The position numbers were made by a program, and so were the translations under genes. Positions 22,382-33,107 of a stretch of 64,000 nucleotides of DNA are shown piece after piece (position 1 is the stretch's first letter; every line of letters starts with the position of its first letter). Source of the stretch: Entoloma clypeatum (Eukaryota > Basidiomycota > Agaricomycetes > Agaricales > Entolomataceae); contig OY751494.1 of the NCBI GenBank assembly GCA_963565915.1, positions 62,001 through 126,000 of the forward strand, written 5' to 3'. Below the pieces are notes generated by a model. It saw nothing but the letters and a program-made list of their open reading frames with translations. It searched no databases and had not been told where the DNA came from.

Positions 22382-22739
22382 TGTTACAGACTCTATGGTA
22401 TGCGGACCATGTCATCTTTTTTGCATATCATCCTGACTCGGCGCCCTCTTACAAATACACTATGTCTAATACCTACTTTTGCTCCCTTAGATTCCCAGTA
22501 TGTCTCAGTCCGCAGTAGCCTTACTCAGCTCCGCAGTAGCATTACTCAGTCCGCAGTGGTCTTACTCATGCGCACTGCCTTCTGCAGTTACTGACTCATT
22601 TGCTACCACTCATAGTCAGTACTATATAAACCTCATGTACCATAACTACATTCCTTAGATTTAGCAATCACATTGCTCTTTGCCTTTCCACTTCCTGCAT
22701 ACTCTGCCCAAACCTTGGAACGGTTTGTTAAGCATAACA
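22382..22739 (+). repeat. G1 3' LTR (copy a)
   Basis: The LTR runs TGTTACAGAC to GCATAACA, similar to 31917-32318 and 57905-58306 but with internal deletions and an extra CGCAGTAGC... repetition around 22515-22560. A TATATAAACC box lies at 22623. Confidence 0.88.
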
Positions 22740-23120
22740 CACACACTCCTTTACCCTCCGACTCCCCGACACATTCCACAGTGTTCACCCTGTCTATCAT
22801 GTCTCCATGCTCAAACCTGCAACTCCAAACACCATTCCAAATCAGACCCAACCTCCACCTCCTCCGATTGACATTGACGGAGAACTGGAGTACAAGATTG
22901 CCAAAATCATTGACTCAAAGATCAACCAACAACGTAGCTGCAAGCTACTATATTTTGTCTGTTGGTTAGGATATGAAAACACTGATGAAGAATTCTCTTG
23001 GCTATCAGCCAATGAATTGGAAAACGCCCCTGAGCTCATCTCCAACTTCGTTCCGCTTACCCCAACAAACTGGGACTGCTCACATCGCTCTGAAACAAGA
23101 AACCAAGTACTATTTGTCAT
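22740..23120 (+). pseudogene. G3 copy B: integrase tail and chromodomain fragment
   Basis: The plus-strand peptide, from LRLPDTFHSVHPVYHVSM through IDIDGELEYKIAKIIDSK to CWLGYENTDEEFSWL, matches the minus-strand G3 copy A at 43560-43900. It is the 3' end of a chromovirus pol truncated upstream by the G1a insertion. The open frame runs on to 23655 by chance, antisense to the Zn(II)2Cys6 gene. Confidence 0.85.
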
Positions 23121-23645
23121 CTACTCAGTACGTTGTTTCTTGTTGGATGGACCCTCCTCTTTGTCCGACTCCGCCTTCTCCTCCTTCTCTGGCTCCAAAA
23201 TCAACATGTCAGAATCCTCTGACAGCTCCAGCAACTCCAACCTCTTCCTATTCACTATGTCTTTCCTTATCCTTCTTGCGATTCTCTTCTCCAGCCTCAA
23301 CTCATGCGCCTCCTCCCTCATATCCATCTTCGACTCCAACTCCTCCTCCAACTCCTCCGGCAACCTTGCTCGGTACTCGGAGTTCACCAAGTCTTTGACT
23401 GCTGTTAGCAGTCGCCTCACCTGCCTGGTCTCCACCAAAATCATTTTGAGGACACCCAAGATGGTGTCCTCCAACCCACCCTCTGATGGTACTTCCAATG
23501 CCTTCTTTTTTCCCTTATTTATCTTCACTGTTTTCTTCATCTCCTTCACCTCCGACTTTTCCTCCAACGCTCCGACCTTGCACTTCTTCTTGTCTTTAAC
23601 ACAACCCTTGCAGGACAACTTATTTCTGAAACAAAAGGTTAAAAC
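23121..23645 (-). pseudogene. G3 copy B: antisense Zn(II)2Cys6 gene, second exon only
   Basis: The minus strand encodes CKGCVKDKKKC (second half of the zinc cluster) and then the basic and Leu/Glu-rich region that ends in EEGPSNKKQ, matching exon 2 of the intact gene at 42568-43533. The splice acceptor (TTTCAG) is at about 23623. Exon 1 is absent: the sequence is cut at 23645, inside the intron, by the TAGTG-ended repeat that follows. Confidence 0.85.
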
Positions 23646-23926
23646 TAGTGTTTAAAGGTCTGATTTGGTCCGGTTTTTGACCCTCAAAATTTAGAGACCG
23701 AGACTGAGACCAATTTTTCGGTTTACATAATCTCAAAAAAACTGAACTGGACCGATGCAAACCGGTGCATCAGTTCCATTTACCTCAAAGAAGTGAGACT
23801 GGACTGGTCTCAACCAGTTTAAACCAATTTATTACAAGTAAAATAAGACTAAAAACATGTGCACATGTCATACTCCCTCAATTGGTCCTCCGTGGGCTCA
23901 GCCTGGCCCCATGTGCTCTTGGGCAT

Positions 23927-24375
23927 GAAAGGGGGCTGTTGGGCATGTGTCGTGGCAGGTGCGTGGTGCTGTATGGCGCGAAGGGAGGCTGTTGTGTACA
24001 AAGGAAGGATGCTGGGTGAGGTGTCTGTTGCGCACGAGGGTGGCTGGTGCAGCCATTGGGCAAGCAAGGCAGTCATTAGAGGGGCTGTGGGACACTAGTC
24101 AGGGCAGTTGGGCAAGAGGGGCAGCCGTTGGGAACACGAGGCAGCCGTTGGGCATGAAAGGCGGCCGTTGTGCATGGTTGACAGCATTGAGGGCAAAGGG
24201 ATGCTGTTGGGCATGAATGGAGGCTGTTGGGCATGAGTCGGGACCATTGGGTGCAAAGAGATGCCGTTGGGCATGAAAGGTGGCTGTTGGGCACAAGAGA
24301 GGGCTGTTGGGTGCAAGAGAGGGCCGTTGGGGGCTGGCTATTATGCGTGAGTAGTGGCCATTGGGCAGATGTGGT
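23927..24375 (+). repeat. GTTGGGC minisatellite, left arm
   Basis: About twenty degenerate units of roughly 20 bp share GTTGGGC with 115-455. Open frames in all phases are by-products. Confidence 0.8.
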
Positions 24376-25108
24376 GGCCGGGTGGAGTGGTGGTGGAGGA
24401 TAAAAAAAGGGTGGAAAGGTTTTGCTGGCAGTTATCGTTTGACTTTCAGCGATTGCTGAGCATGCTCAGTATCAATGCTGAGCCATGCATGTCGTTGAAA
24501 ATCATGCTCTCAATGCCCAAACTGTGGCACCAAAACCCACAAAAATAATTCTTATCTTATGTAGACATATTTAGAAACTCATAGGAAGTATATATAGAGT
24601 TATACATATACATGAGCTATGGATGGTAGAAAGTTGGTGCTCCAAATTGATGCATCAAAACACAATGTAAATCATGATGAACAGTGTGGCATGGTATTTT
24701 CAAATACAAAAAACAACATTTTCTAGCTTCCTCCTTTGCACAACATTTGTACTCTAAATATACTATACATATACTATTGAAACAGTGTATGTAAACCTAT
24801 TCAGACCCATTACTGTTGTTTTCAGCCGAGTTTGCCACGTGACATTTTCTCACTCAAAAAATCATCCCATTTTCGGAAGGACATAACTCGACAACGACCA
24901 AGTACAGCACGACCGGAAGAACACCAATCGCACCGGAAAAGCTCACCGAACCCACTCCTGGTTGACCGGGGAACATACGGAGAGGGTTCGGAAGTTGCAC
25001 AATTTGGGTTTCGGCGACAGTATGTCATGTTCTGCACATTACTTTGTAACTGACTTGAGACATGTTTATAGTTGAGTTCACCCCCTGGATTGCCAGCATC
25101 ACTTTCTC

Positions 25109-27252
25109 ATGGCATCAAACAAACGGCGAAAGGAAGCTCTTCTTACAAAAGATGCTCTTGCAGTGAGCATGAAAGGTTGTTCCAACGATGCAGCAGGTGT
25201 ATGATGATGATGCTAATCCCAACTTAGATATTCCATCTAAGGCCTGAGTGACAGCAGCTTGTGCTCCCTGCAAAGGGGCAAAAGTACGCTGTGATTTTCC
25301 TTCCTCAACCGCGAAAGTTTGTCAACGATGTGGAGCACGAGGGATTGCTGAGAAATGTGTTATCCGAGCCCAGGTTTCTGCTAGGACCCATGCGCGCAGC
25401 TCTCAGAGCACCAGCGTACCTCCCACTGAGGTTCCAGAGGTATGCGACACGCAGAGTAGACTAGAGACCCAGGCAGCCAACAAACACACTCAACAGAAGT
25501 GCAGCCACTTGGAAACCTCCCACCAAATCTGTCTTCCTGTGAAACAGCCACGCCTCATTTCCCAAACATGTAGCAATCAGCGTCTAGCTCAGCTTGATGT
25601 TATTGCAGAAGTAAACAAAAGCTCCATGTTGCTAGAAGATACTCTCATGGGCGTGGATGGTGCTGCTCAATTTATAAACGCTCTTCGTAGTCATGGTGTA
25701 TCTGGGGAAGATGAAGAAGAAGATGTGGAGTTGGATGTAGAGAACTTTGAAGAGGAGATTATTGATATTGGTTTGGATAGCAAGGATGATGAAGACATGG
25801 AGAGTTTGGTTGGTGACAGTATGGTCGATGTCATATCCAAATCGAGACCTTTTACATGCCGAAACCAGTCACATACTACGGGGCGCCCTCAGTCAACTAC
25901 CAAAGGAGTTCGTGCAAGGCATGGACAAACTGCATTGACAGTGGAGGAGTTGACTTATGATCCTTTGACGTGCCATGAGTAATTATCTTCAACATTACTC
26001 TTCATATTTATCTGATATCTATTTATTAGCTTTTACTATCACTGGCGTTGTTCGTTGTCAAGATGGAACGAATTCTCCTGTTACAGTCCCCAGTGATACC
26101 AAGTTAGATGACCTTCGTTTTACTATCGCAGAAAAGCTGGGTCGCTTTCCAACTGGTGTTGCTTTATAATATCGTCTTGCAAGTGATAGCGCCAAAGCTG
26201 GTGCTATTTCAATCTGTTCTGATGATGAATTTGAACAATTCAAAGATCGGATGAGAGGATTGATTGTACCTCCATGTACGGCCAGTGGAAAGCCATCAAA
26301 TCGTCCCAGAAAGGTGTTCTTGTCTACTTCAAAGATGCAAATAACGAAGTGAAGGAAACTACTGCGAATTCAAAGAAGGTAGGTTCATTTCAACTTACGA
26401 TATTATAATGTACCATTGTCTGATTATATTTAGAGCACTTCGAATTCATCATCATGCCAGGCTGCAGTATCCTCATTCAACAACAACCAGTCTGAGCTGA
26501 ATGAATGACGGTCAAACATCATTTTGCAGTTACAAGAAAGATGGAAATGCAAAAAACACTCGAAAGACAGAGATGTTTATTGCTATTCTCTTGACGATAG
26601 AATTTGCTATACATTATCTCTTGGAAATATTTCATTCTGGGCATTGGAAATTGTATGTTCTTTCTCTCCATTAAAATCTTATTAATTTCATCAATATGAC
26701 TAGATGGACCCAGGAAAGTCGGTGACGATTGACGAAAAACCTATTACTCTATATCTCCGTGATGTTAGACCATCTGCCCGATCAACACCACATCCTCCTG
26801 AGCAAATGGGGTATCCAGGTCCCTTTGCACAGCCTGGAATTCATGGATATCCACCTGGTCCAGTTACAATGCAGCCAGCATGGAACTATCCAGTCCACGG
26901 AGGTACTCCACCATTTTTCGGAGTGCCCATGCCTATGGCAGGCTCAACAGGCTCAATGTCAAACTCGAAATCCATGTCCAGCAATTCTGTTACATCTAGT
27001 CAAATGCAAACTGCCCCGGATATTGTTGCTTGGTTTTCCTCTCTCAATGAGCACGAGCGGCGTTGCAAGGATGGTATTGGCTTTGCACAATATGGTATCA
27101 TACTCAAGGACCTAGATTTTCTTCATTTGTCCCAGCTTACACTTGAATATGTTTCACTTAAGGATCTGCAGGATTGGCTTAAGATCAAGGTTGGTACAGC
27201 TATTGTGATAATGCAATATGCAAAGGAGGATCTTGAGGCTCTGAAATCGTAG
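25109..27252 (+). pseudogene. Passenger gene: Zn(II)2Cys6 + PB1-like + C-terminal helical domain
   Basis: A start near 25109 (MASNKRRKEALL) leads, after a TGA at 25238, to a zinc cluster CAPCKGAKVRC...CQRCGARGIAEKC (C-x2-C-x6-C and C-x2-C-x8-C) at 25257-25355. An acidic region follows (about 25690-25810). The next exon (26040-26290) reads VRCQDGTNSPVTV...DDLRFTIAEKLGR and an acidic DDEFEQF, like a PB1/ubiquitin-fold domain. It carries a TAA at 26167 in place of Gln. The last exon (26704-27252) has a Pro/Gly-rich stretch and an about 75-aa helical end (DIVAWFSSLNEHERR...DLQDWLKIKVGTAIVIMQYA), reminiscent of a SAM domain. Exon joins are approximate. The function is unknown; DNA binding is inferred from the zinc cluster. 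Confidence 0.65.
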
Positions 27253-27347
27253 ACCTTCATAATAGATTCTCGCATACTTTAGTTATGTAGCTAGAATCAT
27301 TAGTAATAAAATTCATTGACATTGAACCAATTGTTGAACAATATAAT

Positions 27348-28539
27348 TTATACATATCCACAGTATGCATACCAGCCATAAGAATCTTGTGGCGAAATAA
27401 TGTACAAAGCTTTCGAAAGTGTGAGATAAATTTCTTCGTCCAACATTTCTGTCATTGCCATTCGGATGTAATCCCCATTTCGCCGAAGATGATATTTCAT
27501 TGCCGAAAACATCAGCTCAATGGGATTAAGATCCAGGGAATATAAAAACGCAAAGCATTCCTCTGGTTCACCACATCAGTAGCTATTGACACTGAAGACA
27601 ATCTGGACCTACCTCAAATGGATGAGATCGAGAATCTCTGGAGATTTGTGGATTCGGCAATTGTCCATAATGATCACTGAATTTGGTGCTGGATAAGGCT
27701 GCATGGTATTCAAGAGACCTTCAATAAAGTGATAGAATGTCTGTGCACAGAATGAACCCTCAACAATTTCCAAATGAAGAATTCCATCACGGAGCGAGAG
27801 GGCAGGGAGAACAGAGAACCTAACAACAAATTAAATCATATTAGAGCTATCGCCACTTGCATGGGCTGGGGAACACACCGTCGTCCCCGCACAAAAAATG
27901 CCTTCCGTTGCGCCTTGGTTCCACGAATGGACCAGGCCTGACCTCGGTATGTTGTTTGATGATCGACAGATGACTCGTCAACGAAGACAAGTTGCTCAGG
28001 CTGGTAGTTTCCAATCTCTGCAATGTATTGGAGTCGCTTCTCTGCAGATCGTTCTGCCGCAACTCATGTCAACTGAGCCATGAAGGTCAGATCTTACGTC
28101 GCAGAATTTGTTGTCTATGAAAGACAAGTAAAAGACTTGCCTTTTTTCTTGTAAAGCCTGCCCTACAAAGTGTCCTCCAAACAGTAGATCGAGAGACTTC
28201 AAACCCACATGAAACCTCCAGCATCTCCTTCAGTTCATCAAGATACAAATCCGGTGCTTGATTGATATACCCTAATAAGAACTAGAAGGGAAAACGAATG
28301 AGATATGGACATATGAGAGTAAATTCGAACCTCAACATCGAAATCTCAGAGACGTCGGTTGCCTTTAACCTCGTGTTCACCAACATCTCAGCCCCGTGCT
28401 GTTGAAAATGGGAGGCAATTTTTCTGATGGATCGTTCTGAAACATCCAGACATGTTGCAATCTGCTCATCGGTGAGGTACTTCTTGAGCCATAGGATGAC
28501 TCTTTTCATGTCAGCTGAGATCTTCTTGCCACGCGGCAT
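27348..28539 (-). pseudogene. Tc1/mariner-superfamily transposase with introns
   Basis: It starts MPRGKKISADMKRVILWLKK at 28539, with a homeodomain-like HTH (TDEQIATCLDVSERSIRKI). After short introns it reads INQAPDLYLDELKEML, then LVFVDESSVDHQTTYRG (first Asp), VIIMDNCRIHKSPEIL (second Asp, about 27665) and SLDLNPIELMFSAMKYHLR (Glu, about 27500), ending at 27348. The order D, D, E with an internal intron fits the fungal DDE_3/IS630-Tc1 family. Some joints read poorly, for example a stop before the FSVLPALSLRDGILHLE exon that could be intronic. Whether it is intact is undecided. Confidence 0.75.
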
Positions 28540-29392
28540 AACTATATGACAGTTAGAACAGCCTGGTAGAGGGTGACACACTACAGGCCACAGTCCCGAT
28601 TGCCCAATTCTGAAACTTCCGAAACTTTACTGAATGTTCCCCGGTCAACCAGGGGTTGGTTCAGTGATCTTTTCCAGTGTGATTGGTGTTCTTCCGGTCA
28701 TGCTGTACTTGGTTGTTGTCGAGTTACGTGCTTCCGAAGATGGATGATTTTTTGAGTGAGAAAATGTCACATGGCAAACTCGGCTGAAAACAACAGTAAA
28801 GGACTTGATGAGGTGAATATGAGCAAAATTTTTTTATTTCAGTTTTGGATTCTCCTCATTCAGGGGATCTCACAGCATTTGTTTTTCAAATTTGGCTCAT
28901 TCATTAGGGAGATATAACACTTTTACTAAAATATGCACATTTGATTATTTCTATCTGATCTGGACTTCGAAAATTTATATAAGGTAATTCAGAAGGTGAA
29001 TACATATCTCATGTATAGTTCTATTACCTCAACATATTATTAGATTATGAGAAAGGGGACGCACATGCCTGCACAATACATTCTGCACATTGTTTACTAT
29101 TATTTGGTGGGAGCGCTGCATTGCTATATCATAAATTCCGTGGCAAAATTCCACAAAATAAATACATAGAAAGTGACATGATGCTATAGTACTTAATTGA
29201 TATCATGCACAAACTGTGTTGCTCCTGTATAAGACATGTAGGCAGATGTGCAATGTTTTTTGTAAGTGTGTTTACATTTCTTTGACACATTTGATGCGCG
29301 CATGATGCGCATCCAGGCTATTTGCCCTTGTTTGCTTTTGGCTGACTTTCTGGGCCAAACCCTTTGCCCAGTTTGCCATCTGACTCTGCCAG

Positions 29393-29660
29393 CCCTCTCA
29401 TGCCCAATGGCCTTGACTCACGTCCAACGGCCCTCACTCATGCCCAACAGCCCTTTCTCATGCCCAACGGCCCCTTGAGTCATTCTCATGCCCAACAGTC
29501 CCAACTCGTACCCAACAGCCCCAACTTGCGCCCAATGGCCTCCATTCACACCAAATGGCTTTGGCCTGCGCCCAATGCCCACCACTCGAGCCCAACAGCC
29601 CCCACTTGCGCGCAACAGCCCGTACTCACACCCATTCACACCAAACGGCTTCCATTCATG
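29393..29660 (-). repeat. GTTGGGC minisatellite, right arm (inverted)
   Basis: The plus strand shows CCCAACRGCC units, the complement of the left arm at 23927-24375. Unit length is again about 20 bp. The inverted placement suggests subterminal repeats of one element. Confidence 0.75.
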
Positions 29661-29893
29661 TCCAACACCCTGCCACATCAATACATATGTATACCCTGTA
29701 CTAGCACCCAAAAGACTGGTTTAGACCAGTCTCAACCGGTCTTTTTTTTTTCAAAAAAAAAAAAATTTGGTTGAGACTGAAGACTGGGGCCATCCCAATT
29801 CAGCAAGACCAAGACCACGGCCTCAGTCTATTTTGGTTCATTTTCAGTTCAGTCTGGTCTGGTTCCAGTCCTATTGGACTGAATCTAACACAT

Positions 29894-31916
29894 TGCATAG
29901 TTGCTATTCAGCGAGTCTTTGGCGAGTGCAATGGAGGTTAAAGAGAATCTGGAAGGACAGCAGATCTGATATAATAGTGGCTGTGCAACCCAGTTGTCAA
30001 ATAATACTGCGAGCACACAGCATAAGTTTCCGATGTCACATGAGCATGAAGCGCAAACCCTTTTTCTGCTTTTTGTGAACCTTTTCTCCTGTGTGTTTTT
30101 GGCACCTTTTGGACATGATTTTTTCGTGTTTTTTTGTGTCTTTGATCTCTCCAAGATATGTGGCATGTGCATTGAGCATTTTTTATCTGTTTTTATGCCT
30201 ATTTCAGTATATCTCTGTTGTTGGACATATGTGTGTGGCTTAGCATGAACCTTTTTTCTGTTTTGAGAACATCTGTTTTTTTTTCCTTTCCACCACAACC
30301 ACAACCACTTGAGAACAATGCTGGTGCAGTTTCCCACCACTGGTGACATCCCTCAGGGTCCACCACCCTCCATCACAGCCTATAGCATGGAGAGAGCACT
30401 GGGACCCACAGCTGTGCACTACCAACCACAGACCACCATTGCTACTAATGTGGCACCCTATGACTGTGCATTATCTACCGACACAAAGGGGCAGCAAAAG
30501 ACATGGAACCTGACAACGACACAGAACAAGAGAGAGTAAGGGATGGGATAGGCCATGATGAGGGACAGACAGGGCCAAGAGAGGGACATGAGAGAGACAA
30601 GACAGGGCATAAGAGGGCAATGGAAACTAAGAGATACAAACAAACCAGGGATGCAACAGGCATACTGGAGATGGACAGTGAGAGACAAGAGAGAGCAGGT
30701 GATACAATGGGTGCATGGAGAGGGTGAGATGACAGATAAGGGAAGGTGGGGGACACAGGGAGCAGCAACACAGGGTGACAGACAGAGCAAGACAGGGGCA
30801 TAGCAAGGAATACAATGGAGCACACAGGGGTGGGGCCAGGCTACACATGGAGAGACACAGGGAGGGACACAATGGGACATGGCAAGTAATGACAGGATGA
30901 GGGAGAGATGGGGTTCAGTGATGGACATAACATGTATACTGATACAGGGAGAAACAGGGGGCAGAACACCACCTCCTGCTCTCCCCTCTTTTTATTTGTC
31001 ACTATATATTGTATTGTATTGCAAATATATTTGATTTGATTGAATCTTTTTTGTATATAAAGTGTGGTGAGTGGGATATTCTACACATCATATTCAGACC
31101 ATTGCAAAGCACAGGAGCAAGTGCTGCAGATCTGAGCAATATAACTCAAGAGGACAATACAGGGACATGACGGGGGATGACAGAATGATATGGGACAGGG
31201 CAAGAAAGAGGAAGGGCCACAACATGGGAACAGAACAGGGCCATGGGACACAAAACAGGGCAAGGATGCAACACATGATGACAGACTGGAGGACAAGACA
31301 ATATGAGAAGAGGAACATGACACGGAGATATGATTCCATGTTCCCTTCTTTTTTCTTTCAATAGCATAGTATGTATAGTATTGCAAATATATTTATATTT
31401 ACTGGATTCAGGAGGAATAGCACTGGGAAATGGGAGATGGTAAAGACATGGGAATTACACCATCACACAAGCAAGGGCTGCAGGTCCAAGCGCCACAACA
31501 CATGTAATATATATTTCACATTTAGTTTAAATTTAATTCATATTATATATTCTTATAAACCCGTGCAGAGACAATGCTGTGTTGCAAAGCACGGGTCTGA
31601 ACACTTGTACTATATTGAATCATCAATTATTCACCACGTTCTCAGGAGGGACATTGGTCTGGCAAACCTGTATCAAGGAAGATATTTTTCTTTCAATCTT
31701 TCTCAAGGGGGTGGTGGAATTCAAATCCCAAACTGCACATGGGGGGAGGAGGGGGTCGGCTGGTTGAAAAAAATTCCAACATCTGGAAAATACTGCCTCT
31801 TCTGACCATTTCTTCAGATATTTTGAAAATTTCACTCAAAAAAAATTCAAAAAAAAATCTGAAAAATGAAAAGAAAAACAATTTGAGTGAGGGTTCTTTT
31901 TTGCTGTGATGTGTGA
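29894..31916. other. Low-complexity region with duplicated purine-rich modules
   Basis: No gene is supported. Purine-rich GACAGGG/GAGAGAC stretches (30530-30925 and 31130-31325) are each followed by a pyrimidine-rich run and an AT-rich GTATTGCAAATATATTT word (31010-31030 and 31378-31398), so a composite module appears twice. 31800-31890 is A-rich. The long open frames here come from the biased composition. Confidence 0.55.
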
Positions 31917-32318
31917 TGTTACGGACTCTACGGTATGAGGACCACATCATATCTTTTACTTATCAGCCCGACTCGGTGCCCTCTTACGAACTTACTATGT
32001 CTAATATCTACTTTCGCAACCTTCGGTTCCCAGTCTGACTCATTACATTACTTCGTCATCCCCTTTAGTATACTTCGCTCCCGCGCTGACTCGCTTTCCG
32101 CAGTCAGCTTACTCACTGTACATAGCCTTCTGCAGTCGCCTTACTCATGCGCACTGCCTTCCGCAGTACTGACTCATCTGCTATCGCCTATAGTCAGTAC
32201 CTATATAAACCTCTTGTACAATAGTAGATTCCTTAGATTTAGCAATCACTTTGCTCTTCACCTTTCCACTTTCCTGCATACTCTGCCCGAACCTTGGAAC
32301 GGTTTGTTAAGCATAACA
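31917..32318 (+). repeat. G1 5' LTR (copy b)
   Basis: It runs from TGTTACGGAC to GCATAACA. It is nearly identical to the LTR at 57905-58306, including the CTATATAAACC box at 32202-32212. The primer site just inside (AGTTGCTAAATCTCG) was not matched to a tRNA. Confidence 0.92.
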
Positions 32319-32522
32319 AGTTGCTAAATCTCGTTAGGTTCACCCAGAGCGAAGAGAGCAACTACCAGACGAGTCAAGACGTCGTGCTTCTTTGAAGACT
32401 TCACCAGTAACCCATTCAGCACGCCAGAAGCCCGACAGGAGGAGCTAAGTCCTCAAGACAGTATCGATTTTACACTCATCCAGCAGTACATCGAATCGGA
32501 GATCCGTCGCATCCTACAGCAG

Positions 32523-33107
32523 GTGCTTGACGAAGAACTAGACAACGACGAGCATCGCCCCCATGGCGAGATAGCAGAGAGCATCCATCTTGCTCGGCAA
32601 CACCAGATCGCATATTACAACACCCGACAGAACGTACTCGAAAGCTTTCGCGTTCAAGAAGGACCTCAGACAGGTCGGATCACAGAGATCAGAGAGTTTA
32701 TTGGTGTCCAGACAACCGTTATCAGAAGATTGATTAGGACGCTCACATTGAGACGTCCCAGAGCCACATCATCATGTCTTACTCAAAGCAGCAGATCTAC
32801 ACCCACTTCACCACCAAAGAACAACAGACCAAGTACAACCGCTGGGCACGAAACGAGAGACTTGACCCCTTCTCAAGACCAACAGACGCGCAGGAACAGA
32901 GATTCCTTAGAGATTTACAGAGGAAATACTCTGAACGTTTTGCCACCGATTCCGCCGACGAGTCCCCTGACGAATTTACTTTTGACTCCGCGCAGTCAGA
33001 TATCGAACAGACGCCTAGAACAGGGACTCATTTTCAATCCTTACCTGTATCCCGAACCCCATCTTCATCCCAACAACCCAACTCCTCTTCTCCTCCGCAG
33101 ACTCTAA
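32523..33107 (+). CDS. Possible short ORF upstream of and overlapping G1 gag
   Basis: A 194-codon frame begins in the leader (MLDEELDNDEHRPHGEIAES) and overlaps the start of gag in another phase. The first 80 residues look coding-like (IHLARQHQIAYYN..., IREFIGVQTTVIRRLIRTL, helix-rich). The rest, overlapping gag, is low-complexity Thr/Pro/Arg and may be non-coding. It could be the original gag N-terminus separated by a frameshift. No family was recognised. Confidence 0.35.
   Translation: MLDEELDNDEHRPHGEIAESIHLARQHQIAYYNTRQNVLESFRVQEGPQTGRITEIREFIGVQTTVIRRLIRTLTLRRPRATSSCLTQSSRSTPTSPPKNNRPSTTAGHETRDLTPSQDQQTRRNRDSLEIYRGNTLNVLPPIPPTSPLTNLLLTPRSQISNRRLEQGLIFNPYLYPEPHLHPNNPTPLLLRRL

Larger units (their letters stand above)
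5918..22739 (+). mobile_element. Gypsy element G1, copy a (nested, 5' truncated)
   Basis: G1 sequence matches copy b (35440 onward) in blocks: 5918-6343 (RT end and RNase H), 6709-7022 (integrase), 14436-14978 (integrase tail and chromodomain), then the 3' accessory ORF (from 21353) and 3' LTR (22382-22739). The gaps are filled by a short unknown insert (6344-6708), a Copia (7023-14435), G2 (15041-21331) and a MITE (21530-22144). The left end is truncated at about 5918. At the right, the LTR abuts G3 sequence at 22740, within the codons that encode HSFTLRLPDTF-like residues of the G3 integrase tail, so G1a inserted into G3. Confidence 0.85.
24813..28796. mobile_element. 4-kb Tc1/mariner-type element with passenger gene
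   Basis: It begins CTGTTGTTTTCAGCCGAG and ends with the complement, flanked by TA (24811-24812 and 28797-28798). The inverted repeats are about 200 bp (24813-25013 and 28591-28796) with few mismatches. A DDE transposase lies on the minus strand (27348-28539), and a second spliced gene lies convergently on the plus strand (25109-27252). Copy A of the host repeat (near 880-920) lacks this insertion. At nearly 4 kb it is much longer than the usual 1.3-2 kb Tc1 element. Confidence 0.88.
23646..29893. mobile_element. Large hAT-like non-coding repeat, copy B (with nested Tc1-type element)
   Basis: The left end TAGTGTTTAAAGGTCTGATT resembles the ends of the 615-bp MITE. It lies exactly inside an intron whose uninterrupted form is at 42966-43013; the adjoining 8 bp are GTTAAAAC. 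The right end is only approximate (about 29893), where the ACCGGT/GGTCTGG-rich terminal sequence stops, and no second GTTAAAAC was found there. It has minisatellites in inverted orientation near the two ends. Without the Tc1-type insertion it would be about 2.3 kb and has no transposase, so it is non-autonomous. Confidence 0.55.

Noticed and set aside
22807..23655. 282-codon frame as one long protein
   Set aside because: Only the first 100 codons match the G3 chromodomain; the rest is antisense to the zinc-cluster gene and has no independent support.
29364..29774. 136-codon open frame rich in Pro and Asn
   Set aside because: It is the inverted minisatellite read through; the same happens in all phases.
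30458..30928. 156-codon Cys/Leu/Pro-rich minus-strand open frame
   Set aside because: It is the complement of a GACAGG-rich purine tract; composition explains the open frame.
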